Source: CTSoil-043 sp963821235 (GTDB lineage: Bacteria > Chloroflexota > Limnocylindria > Limnocylindrales > CSP1-4). From it: DNA of 64,000 nucleotides. Shown here one piece after another: positions 8,600 to 16,422 of this stretch; positions within the stretch are counted from its first letter, which is position 1; each line of letters opens with the position of its first letter. The position numbers and the translations under genes are program-made. The stretch lies in assembly GCA_963821235.1 (NCBI GenBank), contig CAWGCS010000001.1, positions 744,001 to 808,000 of the forward strand, written 5' to 3'. The notes beneath the pieces were generated by a model. It was given only the letters and a program-made list of their open reading frames with translations, was not told where the DNA came from and ran no database searches.

Positions 8600-8713
8600 T
8601 CGATCGTCCTCGGCCTGGCCGTGCCGGGGCCGCCGCGCCGCCGGTCCCCCGGCGGGCGACCGCAGATCGGCCCGCCGGCTCGCCGCCGGACGCTCCGAGG
8701 AGGCTCCGCGACC

Positions 8714-9160
8714 GTGACGCTCCCACCCTGGGAATATCTCTTCCTGCCGTTCAACGACGTCCTCTTCCCCGACCTCTTCAACGCGACCTGGGTCTTCTCG
8801 ATCGTCGGGATCGTCGCCACGGTGGCCCTCTACAACATCCGGACCCGCCAGCTCCGCCGCCACCAGGTCTACCTCGACCTCTACGAGTGGCTGCTGTGGG
8901 CGGGCGTGATCTTCTTCTTCATGCTCCTCGTCTACGCCGTCTTCCACTTCGACTTCCTCTTCGTGGTGGTCTCCATCCCGGTCGGCGTCGGGATCCTCCT
9001 CTGGATCCGGTTCATCCGGTTCCCGCCGTCCCTCACCGCCTACGAGACGCAGCTGGCCCGCTCCCGCTACTTCTCGAAGCAGAAGTTCGCCCACCCGGAG
9101 GCGACGATCCGGCCGAAGCGCGCGGCGCGTGCCGCGCGGTCGACCCGCCGCCGCCGCTGA
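8714..9160 (+). CDS. Small membrane protein of unknown function
   Basis: The 148-aa product is not assignable to a family I know. It has an amphipathic N-terminus (PPWEYLFLPFNDVLFPDLF), then three predicted membrane helices around residues 20-38, 62-82 and 84-103, ending in a cytosolic-looking basic tail rich in Arg/Ala/Lys. GTG 8714 is taken as the start because GGAGG lies about ten bases before it; the open frame extends far upstream only as antisense of purH and glpX. It is followed 17 nt later by the cupin gene, so the two may be co-transcribed. Confidence 0.6.
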   Translation: MTLPPWEYLFLPFNDVLFPDLFNATWVFSIVGIVATVALYNIRTRQLRRHQVYLDLYEWLLWAGVIFFFMLLVYAVFHFDFLFVVVSIPVGVGILLWIRFIRFPPSLTAYETQLARSRYFSKQKFAHPEATIRPKRAARAARSTRRRR

Positions 9161-9177
9161 GGCATCCGGGGGCGACG

Positions 9178-9678
9178 ATGGAGATCCGGCGGTTCGGGGT
9201 CGGGAACCGGCGGCCCGATGGACCGGCGCACACCGCGGGCGTCTCCGGCCAGGTGATCCATTCGGACGGCCGGGGGACCATCTCGGAGCTCGCCTTCGCC
9301 CGCCGGGCGCGGATCGAGCCGCACACGAACCCCAACAGCACGTGGTTCGTGGTGATCGAGGGGGGCGGCTGGGCGCAGGTCGGCGGCGAGCGGGCCCGGG
9401 TCGCCGCAGGCGAGGCGGTCCTCTGGCCGGCCGACGTCGTCCACGCGGCCTGGACGGAGCTCTCCGAGATGCGGGCGATCGTCGTGGAGCTGGCGGGCGC
9501 CGACGACGCCCTGGTGCGAGGGATCCTCGACGGGCGACCGCTGGCCCTGGGTGCCGGCGGCGCACGAACGCCGGGCGAGCCGGGGAACGAGATGGCGGCG
9601 GTCGACCGGGGCGACGGCGAGCTCCGGCCGGACGCCGCCGCAGCCTCCCGCGCCGCCCAGGAGGGCGAGCCGCTCTAG
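9178..9678 (+). CDS. Cupin-domain protein
   Basis: This 166-aa protein carries a single cupin beta-barrel. A likely metal-binding motif 1 is RARIEPHTNPNSTWFVVIEGGG (His within PHTNPNS, then the Glu), and motif 2 is EAVLWPADVVHAAW with its His. Such domains bind small ligands or act as simple oxygenases or isomerases; no substrate can be deduced. A 55-residue hydrophilic tail follows the barrel. It starts 17 nt after the membrane-protein gene and is preceded by GGGGGCGACG. Confidence 0.75.
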   Translation: MEIRRFGVGNRRPDGPAHTAGVSGQVIHSDGRGTISELAFARRARIEPHTNPNSTWFVVIEGGGWAQVGGERARVAAGEAVLWPADVVHAAWTELSEMRAIVVELAGADDALVRGILDGRPLALGAGGARTPGEPGNEMAAVDRGDGELRPDAAAASRAAQEGEPL

Positions 9679-9738
9679 GAGCCGCTCGCGGAGCAGGCCC
9701 CGTCGCTCGCCAGCGGCCGATCTCGGAGCCGGGCCCCC

Positions 9739-10407
9739 TCAACCGCTCTCGGAGCCGCTCGCCGGCGACCGGTCCCCGCCGAGCACGGCGCCGAGCTGGC
9801 CGAGGATCGCCGCGGTGGCGCCCCAGACGATCCTCCCCTCCACGACGTAGGCGCCGTAGCGGATGGGCCGGCCGCGCGGGTCGGGGTCGATCATCACGGG
9901 GGCGACGCCCGGCAGGAAGGCCTCCACGGGTGCCTCGAGGATGGCCGCCACTTCCCGCGGATCCGGGACGAACGCCGGGCGCCGTGCGGCGATCGCCACG
10001 ATGGGCTGGAGGAAGAAGTTGCTGGGCGGGATCCAGAGCGGGTCGAGGCGGCCGACGACCTCCACCCCGTCGGCGTCCGGATCGAGGCCCACCTCCTCCG
10101 CGGCCTCGCGGAGCGCGGTCGCCGTCGCGTCGGCATCGCCGGGATCAGCCTTGCCGCCGGGCAGGGAGACCTCTCCCGAGTGGTGGTCGGAGCCGTAGTC
10201 GACGCGGTCGATGAGCACCAGGCTCGCGGTCCCGTCGCGACCGGGGTAGACGAGGACGAGGGCCGCCGCCGGCCGGGCTCCCGGGGGCGCCGCCGGCCGC
10301 TCGAACGGGGCGCCGTCCGGCAGCCGCTCGGGGCGCAGCCAGGCTGGCGGCGGGGGGAGCGGCGACCGGGCCGAGCGAACGATGCTGCCGACCTGCTCGG
10401 GCGTCAT
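9739..10407 (-). CDS. Nudix hydrolase, CoA-pyrophosphatase-like
   Basis: The 222-aa protein contains the NudL/CoA diphosphatase form of the Nudix motif: HSGEVSLPGGKADPGD followed by TALREAAEEVGL, with the catalytic REAAEE helix intact. Members cleave CoA or its thioesters to phosphopantetheine and 3',5'-ADP. The start is ATG 10407, six bases behind a TAGGAT box. The immediate downstream neighbour is the IS-truncated epimerase, so the local operon context has been disturbed. Confidence 0.82.
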   Translation of the reverse strand: MTPEQVGSIVRSARSPLPPPPAWLRPERLPDGAPFERPAAPPGARPAAALVLVYPGRDGTASLVLIDRVDYGSDHHSGEVSLPGGKADPGDADATATALREAAEEVGLDPDADGVEVVGRLDPLWIPPSNFFLQPIVAIAARRPAFVPDPREVAAILEAPVEAFLPGVAPVMIDPDPRGRPIRYGAYVVEGRIVWGATAAILGQLGAVLGGDRSPASGSESG

Positions 10408-10413
10408 CCCGGC

Positions 10414-10419
10414 ATCCTA
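10414..10419 (-). promoter_or_regulatory. -10 box TAGGAT before the Nudix gene (leaderless type)
   Basis: The minus-strand hexamer TAGGAT ends six bases before ATG 10407, with no ribosome site between, as for folK. Confidence 0.45.
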
Positions 10420-10512
10420 CCGGCCCCGCGTCACGGTGCCGCCGAGCCGACCCGCCACGAGGCTCGGCGCACGAATCCGGGTGCCCCCAGGTCACCCTGG
10501 TTCAGGCCCCCG

Positions 10513-10955
10513 TCATCCGCCGAACGACCGGTCCGCGGCGACCAGGCCCGGCCCTCGCCGACCAGCCTCCGCGGCCGAGATCATCAGTCGGGCGGCGTCC
10601 TCGAGTGGACTTCCGTCGAAGAGCCCTGACGAGCCCCCGACGAAGACGTCCGCTCCGGCGTCGGCCAGCATCGGGATCGTCCGCTCGTCGATCGCGCCGT
10701 CGACCTCGATCTCGACGGGCCGCTCCTGGAGGTCGGCCATCCGGCGGAGCGCGGCGACTTTCCCGCGCATGTCGGGCAGGAATCGCCCGCCGGCGAACCC
10801 CGGACGGACGGTCATCACGAGCACCATGTCGACGAGTGGCAAGAGGGCCCCGACGTCGGTGGCCGGAGTATCCGGGGCGAGGGCGAGGCCTGTTCGGGGA
10901 CCGGCCAGCCGGATCCGGTCGAGGCAGGTGGCCGCATCCTCCACGGCCTCGACGT
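10513..10955 (-). pseudogene. rpe: Ribulose-phosphate 3-epimerase, 3' fragment truncated by the IS element
   Basis: About 147 codons of a ribulose-phosphate 3-epimerase remain, running from the IS boundary to a TGA at 10513. The fragment holds the second half of the TIM barrel: VEAVEDAATCLDRIRLAG, TGLALAPDTP, then VDMVLVMTVRPGFAGGRFLP (normally MSVNPGFGGQ), IEVDGAID and ADVFVGGSSGLF. The first ~85 residues, with the N-terminal metal and substrate residues, are absent. I read the sequence on the far side of the IS (12225-12438) and found no missing half there, so a deletion accompanied or followed insertion. It is presumably non-functional unless another copy exists. Confidence 0.8.
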
Positions 10956-10979
10956 TGGAGTTGCCCCGGTTTCGTGGAC
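10956..10979 (+). repeat. IS terminal inverted repeat (left)
   Basis: Twenty-four bases reading TGGAGTTGCCCCGG then TTTCGTGGAC. They pair with the right end with mismatches at four positions. Confidence 0.75.
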
Positions 10980-10988
10980 GGTGAGGCC

Positions 10989-11872
10989 TCATCCGGCCGC
11001 AACGGCCGGGGCTGAACGATAGCGCTCCTCGAACTGCTCGGGACTGAGGTTCCCGAGGCTGCTGTGGCGGCGGATGCGGTTGTAGAAGACCTCGATGTAG
11101 TCGAACACGGCAGCCTTCGCCTCGGCCGGACTCGCCCAGTCGGAGCGGTCGATGAGCTCGGTCTCGAGCGTGGCGAAGAAGCTCTCGGCCATCGCGTTGT
11201 CGTGGCAATCGCCGACCGAGCCCATCGACGCCGCGATCCCAGACTCGCGCAGGCGCCGTCCGAACGCGAGGCTCGTGTATTGCGACCCGTGGTCGGAGTG
11301 GTGGACGAGGCCGTCCGCCGGGCGGCGGTGGACGACCGCCGCGTCGAGGGCCGCGGTGACGAGCTCGGCCCGCATGTGCGTGGCCACGCTCCAGCCGACG
11401 ACCCTCCGGCTCCAGGCGTCGACGATCGAGGCGAGGTAGCAGGACCCCGAGCGCGTCGGGAGCTGGGTGATGTCGGCGACCCACAGCCGGTCGGGACCCG
11501 GCGCCGTGAAGTCACGGTTGACGAGGTCGGGGAAGGGAGCGGCGTCCTCGTCGCGGATCGTGGTCCGGACGAACCGGCGCCGGTGGACGCCGGCGAGATG
11601 GTCGCGCCGCATGAGCCGCGCGACCCGCTTGCGGGACACGTGGTGCCCGGCCTCGGCCAAGTCCGTGTGGATGCGGGGCACGCCGTACGTCCCCCGGCTC
11701 CGGGCGTGGGAGCGCCGGATCTCGGCCGCCAGGGCGTCGTCGGCGACGCCGCGCGCGGACGGCCCGCGGGTGCGCCAGGCGTAGTAGCCGCTCGGGGAGA
11801 CGCCGACGGCCTCGCAGAGGATCCGCACCGGATACCTCGCCCTTCCTGCTCGACGAAGCGGAACCGGGTCAC
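10989..11872 (-). pseudogene. IS3-family orfB transposase with an N-terminal frameshift
   Basis: The DDE integrase domain looks complete: LWVADITQLP supplies the first Asp, VHHSDHGSQY the second, and AMAESFFATLETE the Glu, followed by YNRIRRHSSLG. The expected start is GTG 11872, overlapping the orfA stop as GTGA in the -1 frame. From there the reading is VTRFRFVEQE, then it goes out of phase. Adding one base near 11843-11845 restores ERARYPVRILCEAVGVSPSGYYAW, the normal OrfB N-terminus. A one-base deletion therefore probably separates the start from the catalytic part. Translation from ATG 11912, inside orfA, could still yield a 307-aa product with an abnormal N-terminus. Confidence 0.75.
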
Positions 11873-12162
11873 CGGGTCCGCTCGGTCTCCGAAGCGAAGA
11901 AGGCGGCTGCATCTCGCAGGATCTCGCGCTCGGTCTCGAGGACCTTCACCCGCCGGCGGAGATCCTCGAGCTCGGCCCGCTCATCGACATCGAGCGGTGT
12001 CCCCGGCGGCCGGGTGCGGGACTCGCGGATCCAGACCCCGAGGGTCTGGTTCGCGATCCCCAGGTCGAGGGTCACCTGGCGGATCGACTGCCCCGCCGTC
12101 TTGGCCAGGCGGACGGCCTCGGCCCGGAACTCCTCGCTGTAGTGGCGGTGCTTCCTCCCCAC
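11869..12162 (-). CDS. IS3-family orfA (transposase HTH subunit)
   Basis: The 97-aa protein carries the helix-turn-helix of IS3-type OrfA: RHYSEEFRAEAVRLAKTAGQ, SIRQVTLDLGIANQTLGVWI, then a leucine-zipper-like ELEDLRRRVKVLETEREILRD segment ending AAAFFASE. In the family OrfA binds the IS ends and normally contributes the N-terminal half of the OrfAB fusion. GTG 12162 was selected since GGAAGGAG stands seven bases before it. The frame reaches into the terminal repeat upstream, which is not expected to be translated. Confidence 0.85.
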   Translation of the reverse strand: MGRKHRHYSEEFRAEAVRLAKTAGQSIRQVTLDLGIANQTLGVWIRESRTRPPGTPLDVDERAELEDLRRRVKVLETEREILRDAAAFFASETERTR

Positions 12163-12200
12163 GTGGACTCCTTCCCGCGGACGCTGCCGCGATGGTAGGT

Positions 12201-12224
12201 GTCCACGAAAGCGGGGTAGGTCCA
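12201..12224 (-). repeat. IS terminal inverted repeat (right)
   Basis: Read on the minus strand, it begins TGGACCTACCCCGC then TTTCGTGGAC and matches the left end at 20 of 24 positions. It lies about 40 bp upstream of the orfA start. Confidence 0.75.
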
Positions 12225-12366
12225 CTCGGCGTCGTGTCAGGCCGAGTGGCAGGATTCGTTCTGACGAGCGTGGAGTATCGGCGAAAGGAGGGTTTCGCCG
12301 ACAGTCCGAGCGTGGATGTCCCGGATTCGTCAGGCCGGGTGGAGCGTGGCTGCGTCTTGCGCCTCC

Positions 12367-12415
12367 ATGTCACGCAGAGTGACACCGAGGCCCGGATGTC
12401 ACGCCGGGCGACACG
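12367..12415. repeat. Two 19-bp palindromic direct repeats downstream of clpB
   Basis: ATGTCACGCAGAGTGACAC (12367-12385) and ATGTCACGCCGGGCGACAC (12397-12415) are copies 30 bp apart, and each is itself nearly palindromic (TGTCAC...GTGACA). They fall in the 214-bp gene-free stretch between the IS and the clpB stop. No T-run follows, so they do not look like simple terminators; a protein-binding site or an interspersed repeat is possible. Otherwise the stretch holds nothing I can identify. Confidence 0.5.
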
Positions 12416-12438
12416 TTCCGGCCTCCACGCGCTCTGCC

Positions 12439-15186
12439 CTAGTTCATCCGCTCCCCGTCGCCGTCCTTGCGGGGCGGCTTGGTGGGGGGCAGGTCGAGCT
12501 TCGAGGGTGTCGCCCGGGCGGCGGCCAGCTCCGCGCCTCCGGCCCGGGCGTCTCGCCGCTCCCCGGCCTCGGCCACCACCGACGCCTCGCCCTGGGTGAA
12601 GAGGAGCGTGCCGCCGACCGGGTCCGCGTCGACACGGACGGTGGCGCCCGGACGGAATTCCCCGCGGAGGAGGGCCCGCGCCAGGGGGTTCTCCACCAGG
12701 CGCTGGATCGTCCGCTTCAGTGGCCGCGCCCCGTACGACGGGTCCGTTCCCTCGCGGGCGACGAGGGCCTTCGCGGACGGCGTCATCTCGATCGCCAGGT
12801 CGTGGTCGGCGAGCCGCCGCCCAAGCTCGGCGAGGAGCAGGTCGACGATCCGGGCGAGGTCGTCCTCGGTGAGGGCGTGGAAGACAATGATCTCGTCGAC
12901 GCGATTGAGGAACTCCGGCCGGAAGGTCCCCCGCAGTGTCGAGAGGACCTCCCGCTTCATCGCCTCGTAGCCGGCCTCCCCGGCCGCCGGCCGGCCGGCG
13001 TAGGCCGCGATGGCCTGGCTGCCGACGTTGCTGGTCATGATCACGACGGCGTTCTTGAAGTCGACCGTCCGGCCCTGGCCGTCGGTGAGGCGGCCGTCGT
13101 CGAGGACCTGGAGGAGCACGTTGAAGACGTCCGGGTGGGCCTTCTCGATCTCGTCGAAGAGGATCACCTGGTACGGCCGGCGCCGGACGGCCTCGGTCAG
13201 CTGGCCGCCCTCCTCGTAGCCGACGTAGCCGGGCGGAGCGCCGATGAGGCGCTGCACGGAGAACTTCTCCATGTACTCGCTCATGTCGAGGCGCACCATC
13301 GCCTGCTCGTCGTCGAAGAGGAACGCCGCCAGTGCCCGGGCCAGCTCCGTCTTCCCGACGCCGGTGGGGCCGAGGAAGAGGAACGAGCCGATGGGACGGC
13401 GCGGATCCTTGAGCCCAGCCCGGGCCCGGCGGACCGCGTCGGAGACGGCCTCGATGGCCTCGTCCTGGCCGACGACGCGCTCGTGCAGGGCCTCTTCCAT
13501 CCGGACGAGCTTGGCCATCTCGCCCTCCATGAGCCGGCTGACCGGGATGCCGGTCCAGGCGGCCACGATCTCGGCGACGTCGTCGGCGTCCACCTCCTCC
13601 TTGAGGAGGCGTGGGGCGCCCTCCGACGCGGCCAGGGCCGCCTCCTGGGCCTTCATCCGGCCCTGCAGCTCGACGAGCGTCCCGTACTTCAGCTGGGCAG
13701 CGGTGCCGTAGTCGGCCTCCCGCTCCGCCTGCTCGATGCGCAGCTGGGCGGCCTCCAGCTCCTCCTTCGTCCTGCGGAGGCCGCCGATGGCCGCCTTCTC
13801 CGTCTCCCAGCGCTGCTTCATGGCGCCGGCCTGCTCGGCGATCTCGCCGAGCTCCGCCTCGAGGGCCAAGAGACGGGCCTTCGAGGCCTCGTCCTTCTCC
13901 TTGCGGAGGGCCTCGCGCTCGATCTCCAGCTGGACCCGGCGCCGCTCCAGCTCGTCGAGCTCGATCGGCATGGAGTCGATCTCCATCCGCAGGCGGCTGG
14001 CGGCCTCGTCGACGAGGTCGATCGCCTTGTCGGGCAGGAAGCGCTCGGTGATGTAGCGGTTGGAGAGGGTGGCCGCGGCCACCAGGGCGGAGTCGGTGAT
14101 CCGGACGCCGTGGTGGACCTCGTAGCGCTCGCGGAGGCCGCGCAGGATCGAGATCGTCTCCTCGACCGTCGGCTGGTCGACGAGGACCGGCTGGAAGCGG
14201 CGCTCCAGGGCGGCGTCCTTCTCGATGTGCTTGCGGTACTCGTCGAGCGTGGTGGCCCCGATGGTGTGGAGCTCTCCCCGGGCCAGCATCGGCTTCAGCA
14301 GGTTGCTGGCGTCCATCGCCCCCTCGGCCGCGCCGGCCCCGACGACCGTGTGGAGCTCGTCGATGAAGAGGACGATGCGGCCCTCGCTGTCCTTGATCTC
14401 CTTGAGGACGGCCTTGAGGCGCTCCTCGAACTCGCCGCGGTACTTGGCCCCGGCGATGAGCGCGCCAAGGTCGAGGCCGACCACGCGCTTGTCCTTCAAC
14501 GTCTCGGGGACGTCGCCTCGCACGATCCGCTGGGCCAGGCCCTCGACGATGGCCGTCTTGCCGACGCCGGGCTCGCCGATGAGGACCGGGTTGTTCTTCG
14601 TCCGGCGGGAGAGGACCTGGATGACGCGCCGGATCTCGTCGTCTCGGCCGACGACCGGGTCGAGCTTCCCGGCCCGGGCCTCCTGGGTCAGGTCGCGGCC
14701 GTACTTCTCGAGGGCCTGGTAGGTGCTCTCCGGCGTGGCGCTCGTGACCCGCTGCCCGCCGCGGATCCCGGCCAGCGCCCCGAGCAGGGCCTCGCGGCCC
14801 GCCCCGTGGCGCTCCAGGAGGGCCTGTCCCTCGCCGCCCACGTCGAGGATCCCCAGCAGCAGGTGCTCGGTCGAGACGAACTCGTCGTTGAGGCGCCGGG
14901 CCTCCTCGGACGCGCGCTCCAGCACGCGGCGGGCGCGCGGGTCGAGGGCCAGCTGGCCGCCGGCGACCTTGGCCCGCCGGGCCAGGAGCCCGGCCAGCTC
15001 GCCCCGGAGAGTGGCCAGGTCGGCCCCGACCCGACGGAGCGTCTGGGCGGGGATCCCCTCGTCGTCCTCGACCAGCGCGGCGAGGAGGTGCTCGGCGTCG
15101 AGGGCCGGGCTCTGCAGGCGCTCGGCGGAGGCCTGGGCGCCGGCGATCGCCTCCTGGGCCTTCTGGGTGAAGTGATCGAGGTTCAT
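12439..15186 (-). CDS. clpB: ClpB disaggregase (AAA+ chaperone)
   Basis: ClpB is the hexameric Hsp104-type disaggregase that works with DnaK/DnaJ to pull apart protein aggregates. The 915-aa protein has the N-domain (NLDHFTQKAQEAIAGAQASA), AAA1 with GEPGVGKTAI and VLFIDELHTVVGAG, a coiled-coil middle domain rich in Glu/Leu/Arg around residues 400-530, and AAA2 with GPTGVGKTELARAL and VILFDEIEKAHPDV. The start ATG 15186 follows the dnaJ stop by 25 nt with GGAGC upstream. It is somewhat longer than typical (about 860), mainly by a C-terminal Ala/Arg tail. It forms the distal gene of the hsp20-hspR-lon-dnaJ-clpB cluster. Confidence 0.95.
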   Translation of the reverse strand: MNLDHFTQKAQEAIAGAQASAERLQSPALDAEHLLAALVEDDEGIPAQTLRRVGADLATLRGELAGLLARRAKVAGGQLALDPRARRVLERASEEARRLNDEFVSTEHLLLGILDVGGEGQALLERHGAGREALLGALAGIRGGQRVTSATPESTYQALEKYGRDLTQEARAGKLDPVVGRDDEIRRVIQVLSRRTKNNPVLIGEPGVGKTAIVEGLAQRIVRGDVPETLKDKRVVGLDLGALIAGAKYRGEFEERLKAVLKEIKDSEGRIVLFIDELHTVVGAGAAEGAMDASNLLKPMLARGELHTIGATTLDEYRKHIEKDAALERRFQPVLVDQPTVEETISILRGLRERYEVHHGVRITDSALVAAATLSNRYITERFLPDKAIDLVDEAASRLRMEIDSMPIELDELERRRVQLEIEREALRKEKDEASKARLLALEAELGEIAEQAGAMKQRWETEKAAIGGLRRTKEELEAAQLRIEQAEREADYGTAAQLKYGTLVELQGRMKAQEAALAASEGAPRLLKEEVDADDVAEIVAAWTGIPVSRLMEGEMAKLVRMEEALHERVVGQDEAIEAVSDAVRRARAGLKDPRRPIGSFLFLGPTGVGKTELARALAAFLFDDEQAMVRLDMSEYMEKFSVQRLIGAPPGYVGYEEGGQLTEAVRRRPYQVILFDEIEKAHPDVFNVLLQVLDDGRLTDGQGRTVDFKNAVVIMTSNVGSQAIAAYAGRPAAGEAGYEAMKREVLSTLRGTFRPEFLNRVDEIIVFHALTEDDLARIVDLLLAELGRRLADHDLAIEMTPSAKALVAREGTDPSYGARPLKRTIQRLVENPLARALLRGEFRPGATVRVDADPVGGTLLFTQGEASVVAEAGERRDARAGGAELAAARATPSKLDLPPTKPPRKDGDGERMN

Positions 15187-15211
15187 GACGTGCTCCGGGT
15201 GGGGGACGGGC

Positions 15212-16336
15212 TCAGGTGCCCGATCGAGGGTCTGGCTGGTCGATGGCGGCCAGGAAGTCGGCGGCGGCCGCCTTCCGCCGCTCGTCGAGGGTCGGGAGGA
15301 CGAGCCGCACGCGGATCAGGAGATCGCCCCGGTCGTCCTTGCGGAGGCGGGGCATGCCCTGGCCAGCGAGGCGGATGATGCGTCCAGGCTGGGTGCCGGC
15401 GGGGATCCGCAGCAGGAGGCGCTTCCCGCCCAGCGTCGTGACCGCGACCTCCGCGCCGAGAAGGGCCTCGGCGAGGGTCACCGGGAGCTCGCGGGTCAGC
15501 GTGGCCCCGTCGCGGCTGAAGACCGGGTGAGGACGGACGGTCGTCACCAGGACGAGATCGCGAGCGTCCGTGCCGCTGCCCCCGCCCTGGCCGCGCAGCC
15601 GGATGCGGCTTCCGCTCTCCACGCCGGCGGGAATGGCGACCTCCAGGCGGCGGCCGTCGATCTCGACCAGCCGCTTCGCGCCGCCGAACGCCTCCTCCAG
15701 GGTGATCTCGATGGCGGCCTCCACGGCCGTCGGGCCGGCTGCTCGACGGCCGCCCGCGTGTGCCCGGCCGGCCGAGGTGGCGCTGAACGCGCCGCCGCGC
15801 CCGCCGCTCCCGCCCAAGCCGGCCAGGATCTCGTCGAGGCTGGCGCCGCTCAGCTCCTCGGTCGTCACCCGGCCGCGCCCGCGGCCGCGCCCCGCGCCGG
15901 CGGCGGGCCCGCCGTCCGCACTGGCCATGCCCCCGGCGAAGAAGGTGCGGAAGAACTCGGAGAAGTCGCCCGGGTCGCCGGCGAACTCGAAGCGGATGCC
16001 GCCCGGCCCGCCGGCCTGGCCGCCGGTCCCGCCGCCCGCGGGCCTGAAACCCGCGAAGGGCCCGCCGGGCCCGAACGGATCGCCGCCGGGTCTGGCGCCC
16101 GCCCGGGCGTACTCCTGCCAGTGGACCCCGAGCTCGTCGTACTGCCTCCGCTTCGCCGGGTCGGCGAGGACCTCGTTGGCCTCGTTGACCTCCTTGAAGC
16201 GGCGCTCGGCGGCGGCGTCGCCCGGATTGCGGTCCGGGTGGAACTGGCGGGCCAGCTTGCGGTAGGACTTCTTGATCTCGCCGGTCGTCGCGGTCCTGGG
16301 GACCCCGAGCACGGCGTAGTAGTCCTTGTAGTCCAC
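15212..16336 (-). CDS. DnaJ-class co-chaperone lacking the zinc-finger (CbpA-like)
   Basis: This J-domain protein stimulates DnaK ATPase and delivers substrates. The J domain is complete: YYAVLGVPRTATTGEIKKSYRKLA and HPDRNPGD with the HPD triad. A long Gly/Phe-rich linker with GGDPFGPGGPFAGF follows, then the two C-terminal beta-sandwich domains (VEAAIEITLEEAFGG; ELPVTLAEALLGAEV). The four CxxCxGxG zinc repeats of true DnaJ are absent, making it CbpA/type II-like; no grpE or dnaK is nearby. Its length is 374 aa. It sits 86 nt downstream of lon across a strong hairpin. Confidence 0.92.
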   Translation of the reverse strand: MDYKDYYAVLGVPRTATTGEIKKSYRKLARQFHPDRNPGDAAAERRFKEVNEANEVLADPAKRRQYDELGVHWQEYARAGARPGGDPFGPGGPFAGFRPAGGGTGGQAGGPGGIRFEFAGDPGDFSEFFRTFFAGGMASADGGPAAGAGRGRGRGRVTTEELSGASLDEILAGLGGSGGRGGAFSATSAGRAHAGGRRAAGPTAVEAAIEITLEEAFGGAKRLVEIDGRRLEVAIPAGVESGSRIRLRGQGGGSGTDARDLVLVTTVRPHPVFSRDGATLTRELPVTLAEALLGAEVAVTTLGGKRLLLRIPAGTQPGRIIRLAGQGMPRLRKDDRGDLLIRVRLVLPTLDERRKAAAADFLAAIDQPDPRSGT

Positions 16337-16367
16337 GGCTCAGGCCTCCCGACCGGGTCCGGGGACG

Positions 16368-16409
16368 GCGATGCCCCGCCCGGCCGTGAGGGCCGCGACG
16401 GGGCATCGC
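16368..16409. promoter_or_regulatory. Strong hairpin between lon and dnaJ
   Basis: GCGATGCCCCG (16368-16378) pairs perfectly with CGGGGCATCGC (16399-16409), and an inner CGGCC/GGCCG pair strengthens the stem. It has no T-run. It may trim transcription or stabilise the lon 3' end, setting a lower or separate level for dnaJ-clpB. Confidence 0.5.
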
Positions 16410-16422
16410 ATGGGCGTGCTCC

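Larger units (their letters stand above)
10956..12224 (-). mobile_element. IS3-family insertion sequence (about 1.27 kb)
   Basis: The element is bounded by imperfect 24-bp terminal inverted repeats that begin with TG on each strand and differ at four positions. It contains the two overlapping orfs typical of IS3 elements, both on the minus strand: an HTH-type orfA and a DDE integrase orfB. No target duplication is evident: the bases left of the element (GACGT) do not match those on the right (CTCGG). This fits a deletion or rearrangement at the epimerase side. Subgroup assignment would need a comparison with known IS sequences. Confidence 0.85.

Noticed and set aside
12225..12438. Missing 5' half of rpe on the far side of the IS
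   Set aside because: All minus-strand frames of this stretch were read; none gives the N-terminal epimerase sequence.
12316..15378. 1020-codon plus-strand open frame across clpB
   Set aside because: It is the antisense of clpB, rich in Asp/Glu/Leu/Arg/Gly from GC-rich codon complement, with no domain; clpB fully explains the region.
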